A DNA stretch of 21,673 nucleotides from Verrucomicrobiota bacterium (GTDB lineage Bacteria > Verrucomicrobiota > Verrucomicrobiia > Limisphaerales > AV2). The translations under genes were made by a program, and so were the position numbers. Shown here piece after piece: positions 1 to 8,558 of the stretch. A model generated the notes under the pieces. That model was not told the DNA's origin and ran no database searches. It worked only from the letters and a program-made list of their open reading frames with translations. The stretch covers positions 1 through 21,673 of the forward strand of contig QHOP01000249.1 of NCBI GenBank assembly GCA_003219345.1, in the 5' to 3' direction. Each line of letters opens with the position of its first letter. Positions within the stretch are counted from its first letter, which is position 1.

Positions 1-1836
1 CATTTGCGCAACGAGACCAAAGCCGAAAGCGAGGCGCGCGAAAAGGCGCTGAAATTCTGGCCGACGAATCCAAAGGTGGACCATCTGATCGGCAAAAAGC
101 TCTCGCAGAAATATCGCTTCACGGAAGGCTCGGCCTATCAGCGCCGGGCGCTCAAGTTCGACACTGGCTTTCTCCCGGCAAAAATCCAGCTCGCGCAGGA
201 TTTGCTCCGCCTCGGTCGGGAGGAGGAAGGCTGGCAGCTCGCGGATGAGGTGCATCAGCGGGACGGCTACGATGTGACGGCCTACAATCTGGCCACGCTG
301 CGCGAAACCTTCTCGAACCTTCAGACCGTTACGAACCGGGACTTCGTCGTGCGGATGAGCCGGAGCGAAGCGGCGATTTACGGCGACCGTGTGTTGGACT
401 TGCTGCAGCGCGCCAGGAATCATCTGTCGGAAAAGTACGGACTGAACCTCGACCAGCCAACCACCGTTGAGATTTTTCCCGAACAAAAGGATTTTGCCGT
501 TCGCACTTTCGGTCTGCCCGACAATCCCGGTTTCCTCGGCGTTTGCTTCGGACACGTCGTCACCGCGAACAGCCCGGCCTCGCAGGCGGCACACCCGGCA
601 AACTGGGAAGCGGTGCTCTGGCACGAGTTTTGTCACGTCATCACGCTGGGGTTGACGCGCAACAAAATGCCGCGCTGGCTCAGCGAAGGCATCTCGGTTT
701 ACGAGGAAAAGGAGGCGAACCCAACCTGGGGCCAGGCGATGAACCCGCGGTATCGCGAATTGGTTTTGGGCGACGATCTCACGCCGGTCGGCAAACTCAG
801 CGCGGCGTTCCTCTCGCCGAAGAGCGATTTGCACGTGCAGTTCGCTTACTACGAATCGTCCCTGGTCGTGGAGTTCCTGGTTCAAGGTTTCGGTTTTGAA
901 AGCCTGAAACAAATACTTCACGACCTCGGCGAAGGAGCGGACATTAACGAAGCCATTGGCTCCCACACCGAGCCGATGGAAAAGTTTGAGAAGGATTTTG
1001 CCGCCTTCGCCCGCGAGCGCGCCAAAAATCTGGCGCCTGGCCTGGATTGGGAGAAACCAAAAAGGCCATCGCGAACTCCGGCCTTCCTGGATGCCGATTC
1101 GCCTTTTACGAATCGCGTTGATACACCCCGGTCGGTCAGGACGAACGTAGCTCCTGCCCCGCCGCTGTCCTTCCTTCCGCACGCCGTCAGCGAATCAGCG
1201 CCCGCTGCGGACTCGACCAATTATTGGGAGTTGCTGCGCCAGGCCAGGACGGCGCTGGCGGCAAAGAAATGGGCGGAAGCCAAGGCGCCATTAAAGAAAA
1301 TCATCGAGCTTTGCCCCGCCCAAACCGGTTCCGACAATGCCTACGCGATGCTGGCGGCGGCCTTTCGAGGACTGAACGAGACCAATCAGGAACGCGAAGT
1401 ATTGTCGAAGCTGGCCGCGCTCGAATCCGATGCCACCGATGCTTATCTCCGATTGATGGAACTGGAGGAAGCCGCCAAAGATTGGCCCGGTGTGACGGAA
1501 AACGCCGAACGTTTTCTGGCCGTCAACCCGCTGCTCCCACAGCCGTATCGGTACCGCGCGCGCGCGAGCGAGGAATCAGGCAAAACCGAAGCGGCCATTC
1601 AATCGTATCAAAAACTGCTGCTGCTCGATCCGCCGGACCCGGCGGAAGTCCATTTTCGTCTGGCCCGGCTGCTGCGCCAGGCGGGCGATCCGGCGGCGAA
1701 ACGGCACGTGCTGCAGGCGCTGGAAGAAGCGCCCCGCTTCCGCGAAGCGCTTCGGTTACTCCTGGAAATCAACGGCGAATCGCTACCTGCTGCGAAAGAG
1801 AGCGCGGCTGGAGCGGCTCCGGAGAACAAGCCATGA
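1..1836 (+). CDS. Peptidase MA-like zinc metallopeptidase with TPRs (5'-partial)
   Basis: The frame is open to the left edge (codon CAT at 1-3), so the true start lies upstream; about 611 residues are visible. Numbering from the TTG at 4, HEFCH lies at residues 207-211 and SEG at 227-229, giving the HExxH plus downstream Glu arrangement of gluzincin-type zinc peptidases, as in peptidase MA-like proteins. Tetratricopeptide-like helical repeats are visible in the N-terminal 100 residues and again at about 405-590; the stretch between about 345 and 400 is a proline/serine-rich linker. The protein probably binds partners through the TPRs and cleaves or senses proteins; an envelope location is inferred from the neighbours because any signal peptide is outside the window. 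It ends with an ATGA overlap onto the next gene, so the two are probably translationally coupled. Family assignment is by motif and architecture; catalytic activity is inferred. Confidence 0.8.
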   Translation, partial: HLRNETKAESEAREKALKFWPTNPKVDHLIGKKLSQKYRFTEGSAYQRRALKFDTGFLPAKIQLAQDLLRLGREEEGWQLADEVHQRDGYDVTAYNLATLRETFSNLQTVTNRDFVVRMSRSEAAIYGDRVLDLLQRARNHLSEKYGLNLDQPTTVEIFPEQKDFAVRTFGLPDNPGFLGVCFGHVVTANSPASQAAHPANWEAVLWHEFCHVITLGLTRNKMPRWLSEGISVYEEKEANPTWGQAMNPRYRELVLGDDLTPVGKLSAAFLSPKSDLHVQFAYYESSLVVEFLVQGFGFESLKQILHDLGEGADINEAIGSHTEPMEKFEKDFAAFARERAKNLAPGLDWEKPKRPSRTPAFLDADSPFTNRVDTPRSVRTNVAPAPPLSFLPHAVSESAPAADSTNYWELLRQARTALAAKKWAEAKAPLKKIIELCPAQTGSDNAYAMLAAAFRGLNETNQEREVLSKLAALESDATDAYLRLMELEEAAKDWPGVTENAERFLAVNPLLPQPYRYRARASEESGKTEAAIQSYQKLLLLDPPDPAEVHFRLARLLRQAGDPAAKRHVLQALEEAPRFREALRLLLEINGESLPAAKESAAGAAPENKP

Positions 1837-2732
1837 GAACTCTCCGGTTGTTGCTGCTGTTCCCGCTGCTGGCGGGCGTTTTGTTCGCGCAACGCTGGAG
1901 GGGCGGTTGGGGCGGTGGCGAACGATGGCTTCCCGAATATGAAACCTGTCGCACGGCGCGGGAAGTTCCTTGGCACAGCACCGCGCCGCCCAACTGGACC
2001 AATACAGCGGGTTTCGAGAAGGACGTGTTTACCTTCGCGCGAATCCGGCGCGAGCGATCGCCTTACAGTACCTGGAGTATGGGCGAATGGTGGACCGACT
2101 TTCCCGACAGCGACCTGAATTTGTCGTTTCGACTCCAACAAATGACCTCCTTGAAGGTTGATCCCGACGGGCGTGTGCTGAATCTGACGGACCCGGACCT
2201 GTTCAATTATCCGTGGATTTACATGGTGGAGCCGGGAAGCCTGATGTTGAGGGACGAAGAAGTGCCCATCCTTCGGAAGTATTTGCTCAACGGCGGCGTG
2301 CTCATGGCCGACGATTTCTGGGGAGAGCGGCAATGGGCCAATTTTCACCGTGAGATCAAACGGGTTCTGCCCGAACGCGAGTTCGTCGAACTGGGTATGA
2401 CCAACCAGCTCTTCCACTGCGTGTTCGACATCAAAGTGCCCAAGAGCAAGCTGCAGACCCCGAATATAGTTCAGGGGATACGGAGCCTGGACCCGAATAG
2501 TGGATACTATGGTGTCACCTGGGAATACCATGACGGCGAGGAGTGCAGGGAGATGCACATCCGGGCCATTTTCGACGACAAGGGCCGGATCATGGTCATT
2601 GCGACGCACAACTGCGACAACGGCGACGGCTGGGAGCGCGAAGGCGAGGACGACGGCTTTTTCCACGAATTTTCCGAGAAGCGCGCCTATCCCCTCGGCA
2701 TTAACATCATTTTTTACCTGATGACGCACTAA
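1833..2732 (+). CDS. DUF4159 family secreted protein, copy 1
   Basis: 299 residues. The ATG at 1833 overlaps the TGA of the preceding gene; the frame is open further upstream, but this start gives a clean signal peptide (MRTLRLLLLFPLLAGVLFAQ) and fits coupling. The mature protein starts with a short Gly/Arg/Trp-rich stretch and then has the DUF4159 features: FEKDVFTF near residue 62, PDSDLNLSFRLQQ near 90, YLLNGGVLMADDFWG near 150, and a C-terminal block containing THNCDNGDGWE. DUF4159 is a domain of unknown biochemical function often found with MoxR and vWA proteins; its fold has been compared with glutamine-amidotransferase-like flavodoxin folds, without known catalysis. Probably periplasmic. 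It is paralogous to the gene at 2875. Confidence 0.88.
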   Translation: MRTLRLLLLFPLLAGVLFAQRWRGGWGGGERWLPEYETCRTAREVPWHSTAPPNWTNTAGFEKDVFTFARIRRERSPYSTWSMGEWWTDFPDSDLNLSFRLQQMTSLKVDPDGRVLNLTDPDLFNYPWIYMVEPGSLMLRDEEVPILRKYLLNGGVLMADDFWGERQWANFHREIKRVLPEREFVELGMTNQLFHCVFDIKVPKSKLQTPNIVQGIRSLDPNSGYYGVTWEYHDGEECREMHIRAIFDDKGRIMVIATHNCDNGDGWEREGEDDGFFHEFSEKRAYPLGINIIFYLMTH

Positions 2733-2874
2733 ATCTTTTCCCGGCATGGCCGGACCGGCGATTCCACGTCGGAGCCAGCGCCTCGTTTTCGTGTCAGGCA
2801 ACCTTGAGCTTTTGGAAACGAAAGCGCAGCTTGCCGAGTCATAAAGAAATCGTCACCGTGCAAGAAAGCAAACG

Positions 2875-3750
2875 ATGAGAAAGTTGGCGTCAGCGGTCCT
2901 GATTTTTGCGCTCGTGGCGGTAATCGTCGTGGCGCAGCGCGGGTCCCGAGGCGGCTACGGCGGACGCGGCTTTCGGCGGGGATACTACGAAGACTATCGC
3001 ACTCCGCGTGAAATTACCCAACACGGCCACGAGACGCCGACCTGGACCAACGGGCCGGGATTCGAGAAGGATGTGTTTACCTTTGTCCGCGTCAAACGCG
3101 CGCGCGCCTCCTACAGCTACGGCGGCTCCTGGGACACGGACACACCGGACAGCGATCTGAACCTTTCTTATCGCTTGCAGCAATTGACCTCGATCGAAGT
3201 TGACCCGAACGGGCTTTTTTTAAGACTCACCGACGAGGAATTGGCCGATTACCCGTTCATTTACATGGTCGAACCGGGCAGTTTGTATTTGACCGACGAA
3301 GAAGTGGTCGCGCTGCGCCACTACCTGCTTAACGGCGGTTTTCTCATGCTGGACGACTTCTGGGGTGATAGCGAGTGGGCGGGTATGGCCGAGCAAATGA
3401 AAAAAGTCTTCCCTAACCGGGACTTCGTGGAATTGCCCCTCGATCATCCGCTTTACCGTTGCGTTTTCGACATCAAGTCCAAGGACCAGATACCCAACAT
3501 TGAAATCGGCACCGCGAGCGAGACCACCGGCATGACTTGGGAACCCTACCACGACGGTGACGTTCGAACGGTCCATCACCGCGCCATTTTCGACGACAAG
3601 GGCCGCATCATGGTGATTGCCACGCACAACACCGACAACGGCGACGGGTGGGAATGGGAAGGCGACAATCACTATTACTTCGAGCATTTCTCGGAGAAAA
3701 TCGCTTACCCTCTCGCCATCAACATCATCTTTTACTCCATGACGCACTGA
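2875..3750 (+). CDS. DUF4159 family secreted protein, copy 2
   Basis: 291 residues with an N-terminal signal peptide (MRKLASAVLIFALVAVIVVA) and a Gly/Arg/Tyr-rich segment just after it. It matches the preceding DUF4159 protein along its whole length: FEKDVFTFVRVKRAR, PDSDLNLSYRLQQLTS, YPFIYMVEPGSL, LLNGGFLMLDDFWG, AIFDDKGRIMVIATHN and NIIFYSMTH all have counterparts. The two genes are therefore tandem duplicates that have diverged. A 142-bp gap separates them, unlike the overlap at the start of copy 1, so this copy may have some independent expression; only a weak purine-rich stretch (AAGAAAG) precedes its ATG. Function unknown; likely periplasmic and part of the MoxR/vWA cluster. Confidence 0.9.
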   Translation: MRKLASAVLIFALVAVIVVAQRGSRGGYGGRGFRRGYYEDYRTPREITQHGHETPTWTNGPGFEKDVFTFVRVKRARASYSYGGSWDTDTPDSDLNLSYRLQQLTSIEVDPNGLFLRLTDEELADYPFIYMVEPGSLYLTDEEVVALRHYLLNGGFLMLDDFWGDSEWAGMAEQMKKVFPNRDFVELPLDHPLYRCVFDIKSKDQIPNIEIGTASETTGMTWEPYHDGDVRTVHHRAIFDDKGRIMVIATHNTDNGDGWEWEGDNHYYFEHFSEKIAYPLAINIIFYSMTH

Positions 3751-3877
3751 CGACGGCCTGGACAGCGAGAAACCACGAATCAACACGAATGACCGCGCGG
3801 ACTGATTGAACACAAACCGGAGCGAACCCGCATGCTTTCAATTCGCGCGGGTCGCGGGGAAGCAGTTGAAAGGAAAA

Positions 3878-4897
3878 ATGGAACAGACAACAGACTCACT
3901 CGCGGCGGAAAAACAACTGGTCGAACAAATTCTTTCCGGCCGCGCGCGCATTCAAGCCGAACTGGCCAAGGTCATCGTCGGCCAGAAAGAGGTCATCGAA
4001 CAACTGCTCATTGCGCTGTTCGCCGGCGGGCATTGCCTGATCACGGGAGCGCCAGGCCTGGCCAAAACGCTCCTGGTCAAATCCCTCGCGCAGATTTTTC
4101 ACCTCAGGTTTCAACGCATCCAGTTCACGCCCGACCTCATGCCGGCGGACATCACCGGCACGGAAATTCTGCAGGAGTCCGGCGACGGACGGACCATGAC
4201 CTTCGTGCCTGGCCCGGTGTTCGCCAACATGATTCTGGCCGACGAAATCAATCGCACGCCGCCGAAAACGCAAGCGGCGTTGCTCGAAGCGATGCAAGAG
4301 CACCAGGTCACTGCCGCCGGCGTCCGCCATGCGTTGCCGGAACCGTTCTTCGTGCTCGCCACGCAAAACCCGATTGAAATGGAAGGCACCTACCCGCTGC
4401 CCGAAGCGCAGCTCGACCGCTTCATGTTCAACGTCGTGATTGACTACCTGCCGGAGGACGAAGAGGTGAGCGTGGTCGCGCAAACGACCGCGCGCAACGC
4501 GGAACCGATTGCGCCGCTGTTCACCGGCGAAGACGTGCTGCGGTTTCATAACCTGGTCCGCCAGGTGCCCGTCGCAGAAGACCTGGTTCGACGGGCGGTG
4601 CGCCTGGCCGCGTCGTCGCGCCCGCACCAAAACGGCGCGCCGGACTTCATCAAAGATTGGATCAGTTGGGGCGCTGGCCTGCGGGCCGGCCAGTATCTCG
4701 TGCTCGGCGCCAAAGTCCGCGCATTGCTCCACGGCCGTGCCCACGTGATCATCGAAGACATCCAGGCCCTCGCCAACCCTACTTTGCGCCATCGCATTCT
4801 GCTTAACTACCGCGCGGAGGCCGAAGGAGTCACGGTGGAGGACGTAATCGAACGCTTGCTTAAGGCCGTCAATGGACCGATCCAAGGGAGGAAGTAA
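3878..4897 (+). CDS. MoxR-family AAA+ ATPase
   Basis: 339 residues from the ATG at 3878, chosen over a TTG at 3806 because AAAGGA stands at a good distance upstream and the family's N-terminus fits MEQTTDSLAAEK. Walker A is GAPGLAKT at residues 57-64; Walker B is LADEINR with Asp122-Glu123; then follow the MoxR sensor region ATQNPIEMEGTYPLPEAQ and LDRFMF, and a C-terminal lid domain (AAA_lid) ending near LKAVNGPIQ. Members of this family hydrolyse ATP to remodel or assemble partner proteins, typically partners with vWA domains encoded next door. Here it lies 14 bp before a DUF58 gene and just before a BatA-type vWA gene, the standard arrangement. No truncation or missing ATPase motif is seen. 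Cytoplasmic. Confidence 0.96.
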   Translation: MEQTTDSLAAEKQLVEQILSGRARIQAELAKVIVGQKEVIEQLLIALFAGGHCLITGAPGLAKTLLVKSLAQIFHLRFQRIQFTPDLMPADITGTEILQESGDGRTMTFVPGPVFANMILADEINRTPPKTQAALLEAMQEHQVTAAGVRHALPEPFFVLATQNPIEMEGTYPLPEAQLDRFMFNVVIDYLPEDEEVSVVAQTTARNAEPIAPLFTGEDVLRFHNLVRQVPVAEDLVRRAVRLAASSRPHQNGAPDFIKDWISWGAGLRAGQYLVLGAKVRALLHGRAHVIIEDIQALANPTLRHRILLNYRAEAEGVTVEDVIERLLKAVNGPIQGRK

Positions 4898-4911
4898 AGT
4901 CATCAACCCGG

Positions 4912-5778
4912 ATGAATGCGCTAACGGCCAGGTTTGCAGCCGCTTTTCCGTCGAGCCGCCGGACCGCCGGTTCGCTGATCGACCCGCAGACGTTGATGTC
5001 CATCAAGAACCTGGAGCTGCGCGCGCGAGTGGTGGTGGAGGGATTCTGGCACGGGCTGCATCGCAGTCCGTATCACGGCTTCTCGGTGGAGTTCACCGAG
5101 TATCGCCAATACTCGCCCGGCGACGACCCGCGCTATCTCGACTGGCGTCTCTACGCCCGCACCGACCGGTACTTCATTAAAAAGTTTGAAGACGAGACCA
5201 ATCTTCGTTGCCATCTGCTCGTCGATAACAGCCGCTCGATGACCTACGGCTCGCTCCGTTGGACCAAAGCGCAATACGCCAACACGCTCGCCGCCACACT
5301 CGCCTATTTTCTCTATCTCCAGGGCGACGCCGTCGGACTGCTGACCTTCGACGAGCGAATCCGGGAGTATTTGCCGGCCCGCCATCGCACCGGTCATTTG
5401 CGTCATCTGATGCTCCGGCTCGAACAACCGGCCGGCGGAAAAGCCACCGACCTCGCAGCCCCGCTCAAACGCATCATTGAAACCGTCAAAAAGCGCATCC
5501 TCGACCCCGCGGAACTGGGCTTTCACTTCGAGAAGGCCGTGATGTTTCACGACCTCGAATCGGAGCGCTTGCTGTTTATCGATCCTGCCACGGCGCGAAA
5601 GGAATATTTGAAAAAGCTGAACGTCCACAACGCAGCAATTCAGACTGCCTGTCAAAAGCTCGGCATCGGCTATCGCCGTTTCGCCACGGACCGGCCGCTG
5701 GAACTGGCGTTGTTCGACTTTCTGCGCGAGCGGATGCAGCGAGGCAAACGAACGGTCAAAGTCAGGCAGTATGCGTGA
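4912..5778 (+). CDS. DUF58 (vWA-like) protein with an internal deletion
   Basis: 288 residues. The N-terminal half is typical DUF58: IDPQTLMSIKNLELRARVVV, HRSPYHGFSVEFTEYRQYSP and GDDPRYLDWRLYARTDRYF. The vWA metal site is partly present: DNSRS (Asp105, Ser107, Ser109) and Thr179. At residues 193-198 the sequence passes directly from VKKR to ILDPAEL. In the family about 35 residues normally stand between these points, carrying a hydrophobic strand with the SDL motif that supplies the third metal-site aspartate. The join is in frame, so the protein could be made but would lack a core strand. The rest (DPATARKEYLKKL, RRFATDRPLELALFDFL) is normal. The start at 4912 has no clear Shine-Dalgarno; the first 23 residues precede the conserved family start. 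DUF58 proteins act with MoxR ATPases; the exact role is unknown. Confidence 0.88.
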   Translation: MNALTARFAAAFPSSRRTAGSLIDPQTLMSIKNLELRARVVVEGFWHGLHRSPYHGFSVEFTEYRQYSPGDDPRYLDWRLYARTDRYFIKKFEDETNLRCHLLVDNSRSMTYGSLRWTKAQYANTLAATLAYFLYLQGDAVGLLTFDERIREYLPARHRTGHLRHLMLRLEQPAGGKATDLAAPLKRIIETVKKRILDPAELGFHFEKAVMFHDLESERLLFIDPATARKEYLKKLNVHNAAIQTACQKLGIGYRRFATDRPLELALFDFLRERMQRGKRTVKVRQYA

Positions 5779-5796
5779 TCCATCCTCCAGCGTAGC

Positions 5797-5844
5797 GCAG
5801 GCTCCCAGCCTGCAGGTTCGCCGAGCATCTTTGCTCCGAGAACC
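5797..5844. repeat. Paired hairpins in the DUF58-BatA gap
   Basis: The 108-bp gap contains a perfect 7-bp stem with a 3-nt loop (GCAGGCTCCCAGCCTGC, 5797-5813), followed by an imperfect hairpin at 5815-5844 bounded by GGTTC and GAACC with an inner GAGCA/TGCTC pairing. There is no following T run, so an intrinsic terminator is unlikely. It resembles the short GC-rich dispersed repeats common between genes in Verrucomicrobia; that attribution is from memory, not a search. It runs up to the BatA start. Confidence 0.6.
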
Positions 5845-5886
5845 GACTCGTTCCAAAAGGGCGTGGATGCCCGCGCTGCGCCCCAC

Positions 5887-7977
5887 ATGAACTTCCTCGC
5901 GCCCTTGTTCTTGTTTGGCGCGTTGGCCGTCGCGTTGCCGATTGTCTTTCATCTCATCCGGCGCACGAGCAAGGAGAAGATGACGTTCAGTTCGCTGATG
6001 TTTCTCCAGCCCGCCCCGCCGCGCGTGACGCGCCGGAATCGTCTGGAAAATATTTTTCTGCTCTTGCTGCGTTGCCTGGTGCTTGGTCTCCTGTCGCTGG
6101 GTTTCGCCCGGCCGTTCTTCCAGAAGCCCATGGCTCCCGATCCGCAATCCGGCGCCGGCAAGAAGATCGTCCTGCTCGTGGACACCAGCGCCAGCATGCG
6201 GCGGCAGAACCTTTGGTCGTTGGCGCTGGCCAAAGCGAAAGAAGTCCTGGACAAAACGTCGCCGGCTGACCAGGCCGCGGTCTTCACCTTTGATCGGCGA
6301 ACGCGTTCCTTGGTCAGCTTTGAACAATGGTCGTCAGGGAACGCAGGCGAGCGCGCCGCGTTGGCTGCGAAACGGCTGGCGGAACTGAAGCCGGGTTGGG
6401 CAGCAACGCATCTGGGCAGCGCGCTTATCACCGCCGCGGAGACTTTTGCCGACGCGGACAAGCAGGGCCAAAACATCGGCGCGCGGCGAATCGTTCTCAT
6501 CACGGACCTGCAGGAAGGCGCTCGTCTCGACGGTCTGCAAGGCTACGATTGGCCGCGCGGAATCGAGGTGGACATTGAGCCGGTCAAGGCCGCGCGTCCG
6601 ACGAACGCAGGTCTGCAATGGGTGGTGGATGCCGACGACTCGGCCCAGACCGGCGCCGGGTCCGGGCCGCGCGTCCGCGTGATGAACGCCTCGAATTCCC
6701 GGCGCGAGCAATTTCGAATCAGCCCCGTGGGCGTGGCCGGCGTGACACCGCTCGACGTTTACGTTCCACCTGGCCAAAGCCGGATTGTGCAGGCGCCGGG
6801 TTTGGGGACGAACGCCCAGGGCGAACGACTCACGCTGACGGGTGATGACGACGAGTTCGACAACACGATTTACCTGGTCCAGCCGAAGCCCGAGCAAATC
6901 AACGTTCTATTTTTCGGCGACGATTCGGAGAAGGACCCAACTCGACTGCTTTATTACTTGAAGCGGGCTTTTCAACAGACGCGCCGGCAGATTGTCCAGA
7001 TTAACGCGCGTCCCGCCGACACGCCGTTGGCGCCAGCCGACCTCGCCGGCGCGCGCTTGCTGATTGCCGCCGATGTTTTGAATGACAGTCAATTCCAGGC
7101 GGCCCAAAAATTTGTGGCCGAAGGCGGCGCGGTTCTATTTGTTCTGATGAACGTCGGCTCTGCCCAATCCATTGGCCGGCTTGTGGGCGCCGACAATTTA
7201 ACCGCCACCGAGGCCCCGGCGAGCGGCTACGCGATGTTCGGCCAGATCGATTTTGAACATCCGCTGTTCGCCCCGTTCGCCGATCCGCGCTTCAGTGACT
7301 TCACCAAAATTCATTTCTGGAAGCATCGCCAAATCCAAACCGACAGGCTGTCCGGGGCGCGGATTTTAGCGCGGTTCGACAACGCGGATGCGGCCTTGCT
7401 GGAAATTCCGAAAGACAAAGGCCGCGTGTTCGTCCTCACCTCAGGCTGGCATCCGGCGGACAGCCAGCTCGCGCTCTCCTCGAAGTTTGTCCCGTTGCTC
7501 TATTCGATGCTTGAGCTGTCGGGTGACCTTAAGGCGCAACTGGCGCAATATCACGTCGGCGATGAAGTCAACCTCGGGTCGCTCCGTCCCACCCAACCGC
7601 TGACGATTCGGAAGCCGGACGGTTTGGAGGTCAATCTGCCCGCGGGCGAAACCAGGTTTTCGCAGACTGACCTGCCCGGCATCTACGCCATTACCTCGCC
7701 GCAACCGGCGGCGCGTTTCGCGGTCAACCTCGACGCGGCGGAAAGCCGGACGGCGCCATTACCCGTCGAGGAACTCATGCGCCTGGGCGTTCCTTTGAAG
7801 GCCCCGGAAGTCGAGTTGAGGAAACAAGCCGACCAGAAACGCCGCCTGCACAACGCGGAACTGGAGAACCAACAAAAGTTATGGCGATGGTTGATTGTGG
7901 CGGCGTTGGTGGTGTTGCTGATGGAGACGTGGCTGGCCGGTCGGCTGACGCGTCGGACGACGCTCGCGCAGGCGTAA
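5887..7977 (+). CDS. BatA-type membrane protein with vWA domain
   Basis: 696 residues from the ATG at 5887 (MNFLAPLFLFGALAVALPIV); an in-frame ATG eight codons earlier lies in repeat-like DNA and is less likely. The N-terminus is the BatA two-helix region: a first membrane segment, then RRTSKEKMTFSSLMFL, then a second segment near residues 57-80. The vWA domain follows with a complete metal-site set: DTSAS at 99-103, Thr174 and Asp207 in LITDLQEG. The long middle part (about 225-660) is periplasmic, with beta-rich and amidotransferase-like character (a hydrophobic strand near VAEGGAVLFVLMNVGS). A last membrane helix (LIVAALVVLLMETWLAG) lies at the C-terminus. Such proteins are the membrane partners of MoxR/DUF58 pairs in Bat-like clusters. 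It probably binds a divalent metal and assembles with the DUF58 and downstream vWA proteins. Confidence 0.92.
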   Translation: MNFLAPLFLFGALAVALPIVFHLIRRTSKEKMTFSSLMFLQPAPPRVTRRNRLENIFLLLLRCLVLGLLSLGFARPFFQKPMAPDPQSGAGKKIVLLVDTSASMRRQNLWSLALAKAKEVLDKTSPADQAAVFTFDRRTRSLVSFEQWSSGNAGERAALAAKRLAELKPGWAATHLGSALITAAETFADADKQGQNIGARRIVLITDLQEGARLDGLQGYDWPRGIEVDIEPVKAARPTNAGLQWVVDADDSAQTGAGSGPRVRVMNASNSRREQFRISPVGVAGVTPLDVYVPPGQSRIVQAPGLGTNAQGERLTLTGDDDEFDNTIYLVQPKPEQINVLFFGDDSEKDPTRLLYYLKRAFQQTRRQIVQINARPADTPLAPADLAGARLLIAADVLNDSQFQAAQKFVAEGGAVLFVLMNVGSAQSIGRLVGADNLTATEAPASGYAMFGQIDFEHPLFAPFADPRFSDFTKIHFWKHRQIQTDRLSGARILARFDNADAALLEIPKDKGRVFVLTSGWHPADSQLALSSKFVPLLYSMLELSGDLKAQLAQYHVGDEVNLGSLRPTQPLTIRKPDGLEVNLPAGETRFSQTDLPGIYAITSPQPAARFAVNLDAAESRTAPLPVEELMRLGVPLKAPEVELRKQADQKRRLHNAELENQQKLWRWLIVAALVVLLMETWLAGRLTRRTTLAQA

Positions 7978-8082
7978 CTTCGCCAGACAGTCAGAGGGTG
8001 GCCGAAGGCCGGGAGAGAAGGGGGATCATGGGAAGCCCACTTTCGTTTTTCCACATGCGTTGAGACCATGAACCCGCCACGT

Positions 8083-8116
8083 AACGTTCAACGTCAGACA
8101 TCCGACGTTGAACGTT
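8083..8116. repeat. 13-bp perfect inverted repeat (cassette 1)
   Basis: AACGTTCAACGTC (8083-8095) is followed after 8 nt by its exact reverse complement (8104-8116). A further related copy, GCGTTGAACGTTT, follows at about 8133-8145. The hairpin is the core of the cassette bounded by CCATGAAC at 8066 and GTTCATGG at 8153. The region has no T run that would make it a clear terminator for the BatA gene. Confidence 0.8.
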
Positions 8117-8202
8117 CAAAGTTGGGCGTTGAGCGTTGAACGTTTTCCGCATGTTCATGGAGCAGTTCCAGAAAGAAAATTTCGTGCGTTGAACCCCTGA
8201 AC

Positions 8203-8280
8203 CGTAGCCGCCGACGTGAGTCGGCGCTAATCCTTTGCCTCGAAACCAAACATGTGCGCCGACTCACGTCGGCGGCTACG
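8203..8280. repeat. 25-bp perfect inverted repeat (cassette 2)
   Basis: The 25 nt at 8203-8227 (core GCCGACGTGAGTCGGC) are repeated exactly in reverse complement at 8256-8280, with a 28-nt loop. Each arm also contains a smaller palindrome around GCCGAC/GTCGGC, so it could fold as a cruciform or a branched RNA. It forms the core of the cassette bounded at 8195 and 8291. Likely a dispersed repetitive element; no coding content. Confidence 0.85.
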
Positions 8281-8282
8281 AG

Positions 8283-8558
8283 GGTTCATGGGGAGGGAAC
8301 GCCTCCAAGATCCGGACGTGAATCGAAGCCATGAACCCACCCCCAACCCCTCCGGAGGAGGGGAGTCAATGTCGGGCATGCTTGCCGAGTTCCCCTCCTG
8401 GGAGGGGCCAGGGGTGGGTCGGATCATGGGTAGGGAACACCTCCAAAATCCGGACGTGAATCGAAGCCATGAACCCACCCCCAACCCCTCCGGAGGAGGG
8501 GAGTCAATGTCGAGGCACGCTTGCGAGTTCCCCTCTTGGGAGGGGCCAGGGGTGGGTC
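8283..8558. repeat. Two tandem copies of a 138-bp repeat (cassettes 3 and 4)
   Basis: The unit at 8283-8420 recurs at 8421-8558 with an exact 138-bp offset and only scattered differences, most of them in the hairpin loop. Each unit contains a long imperfect palindrome: CCCACCCCCAACCCCTCC on the left can pair with GGAGGGGCCAGGGGTGGG on the right, and a nested GGAGGAGGGGA pairs with TCCCCTCCTGG. A long frame runs through it on both strands but is repeat-derived. The high similarity of the two units suggests recent duplication. Confidence 0.85.

Noticed and set aside
1608..2801. 397-codon minus-strand frame
   Set aside because: Antisense to the peptidase tail and the first DUF4159 gene; composition is that of a shadow frame.
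4921..6327. 468-codon minus-strand frame
   Set aside because: Antisense to the DUF58 and BatA-type genes, both with clear family motifs; translation is Arg/Gln/Gly-rich without recognisable motifs.
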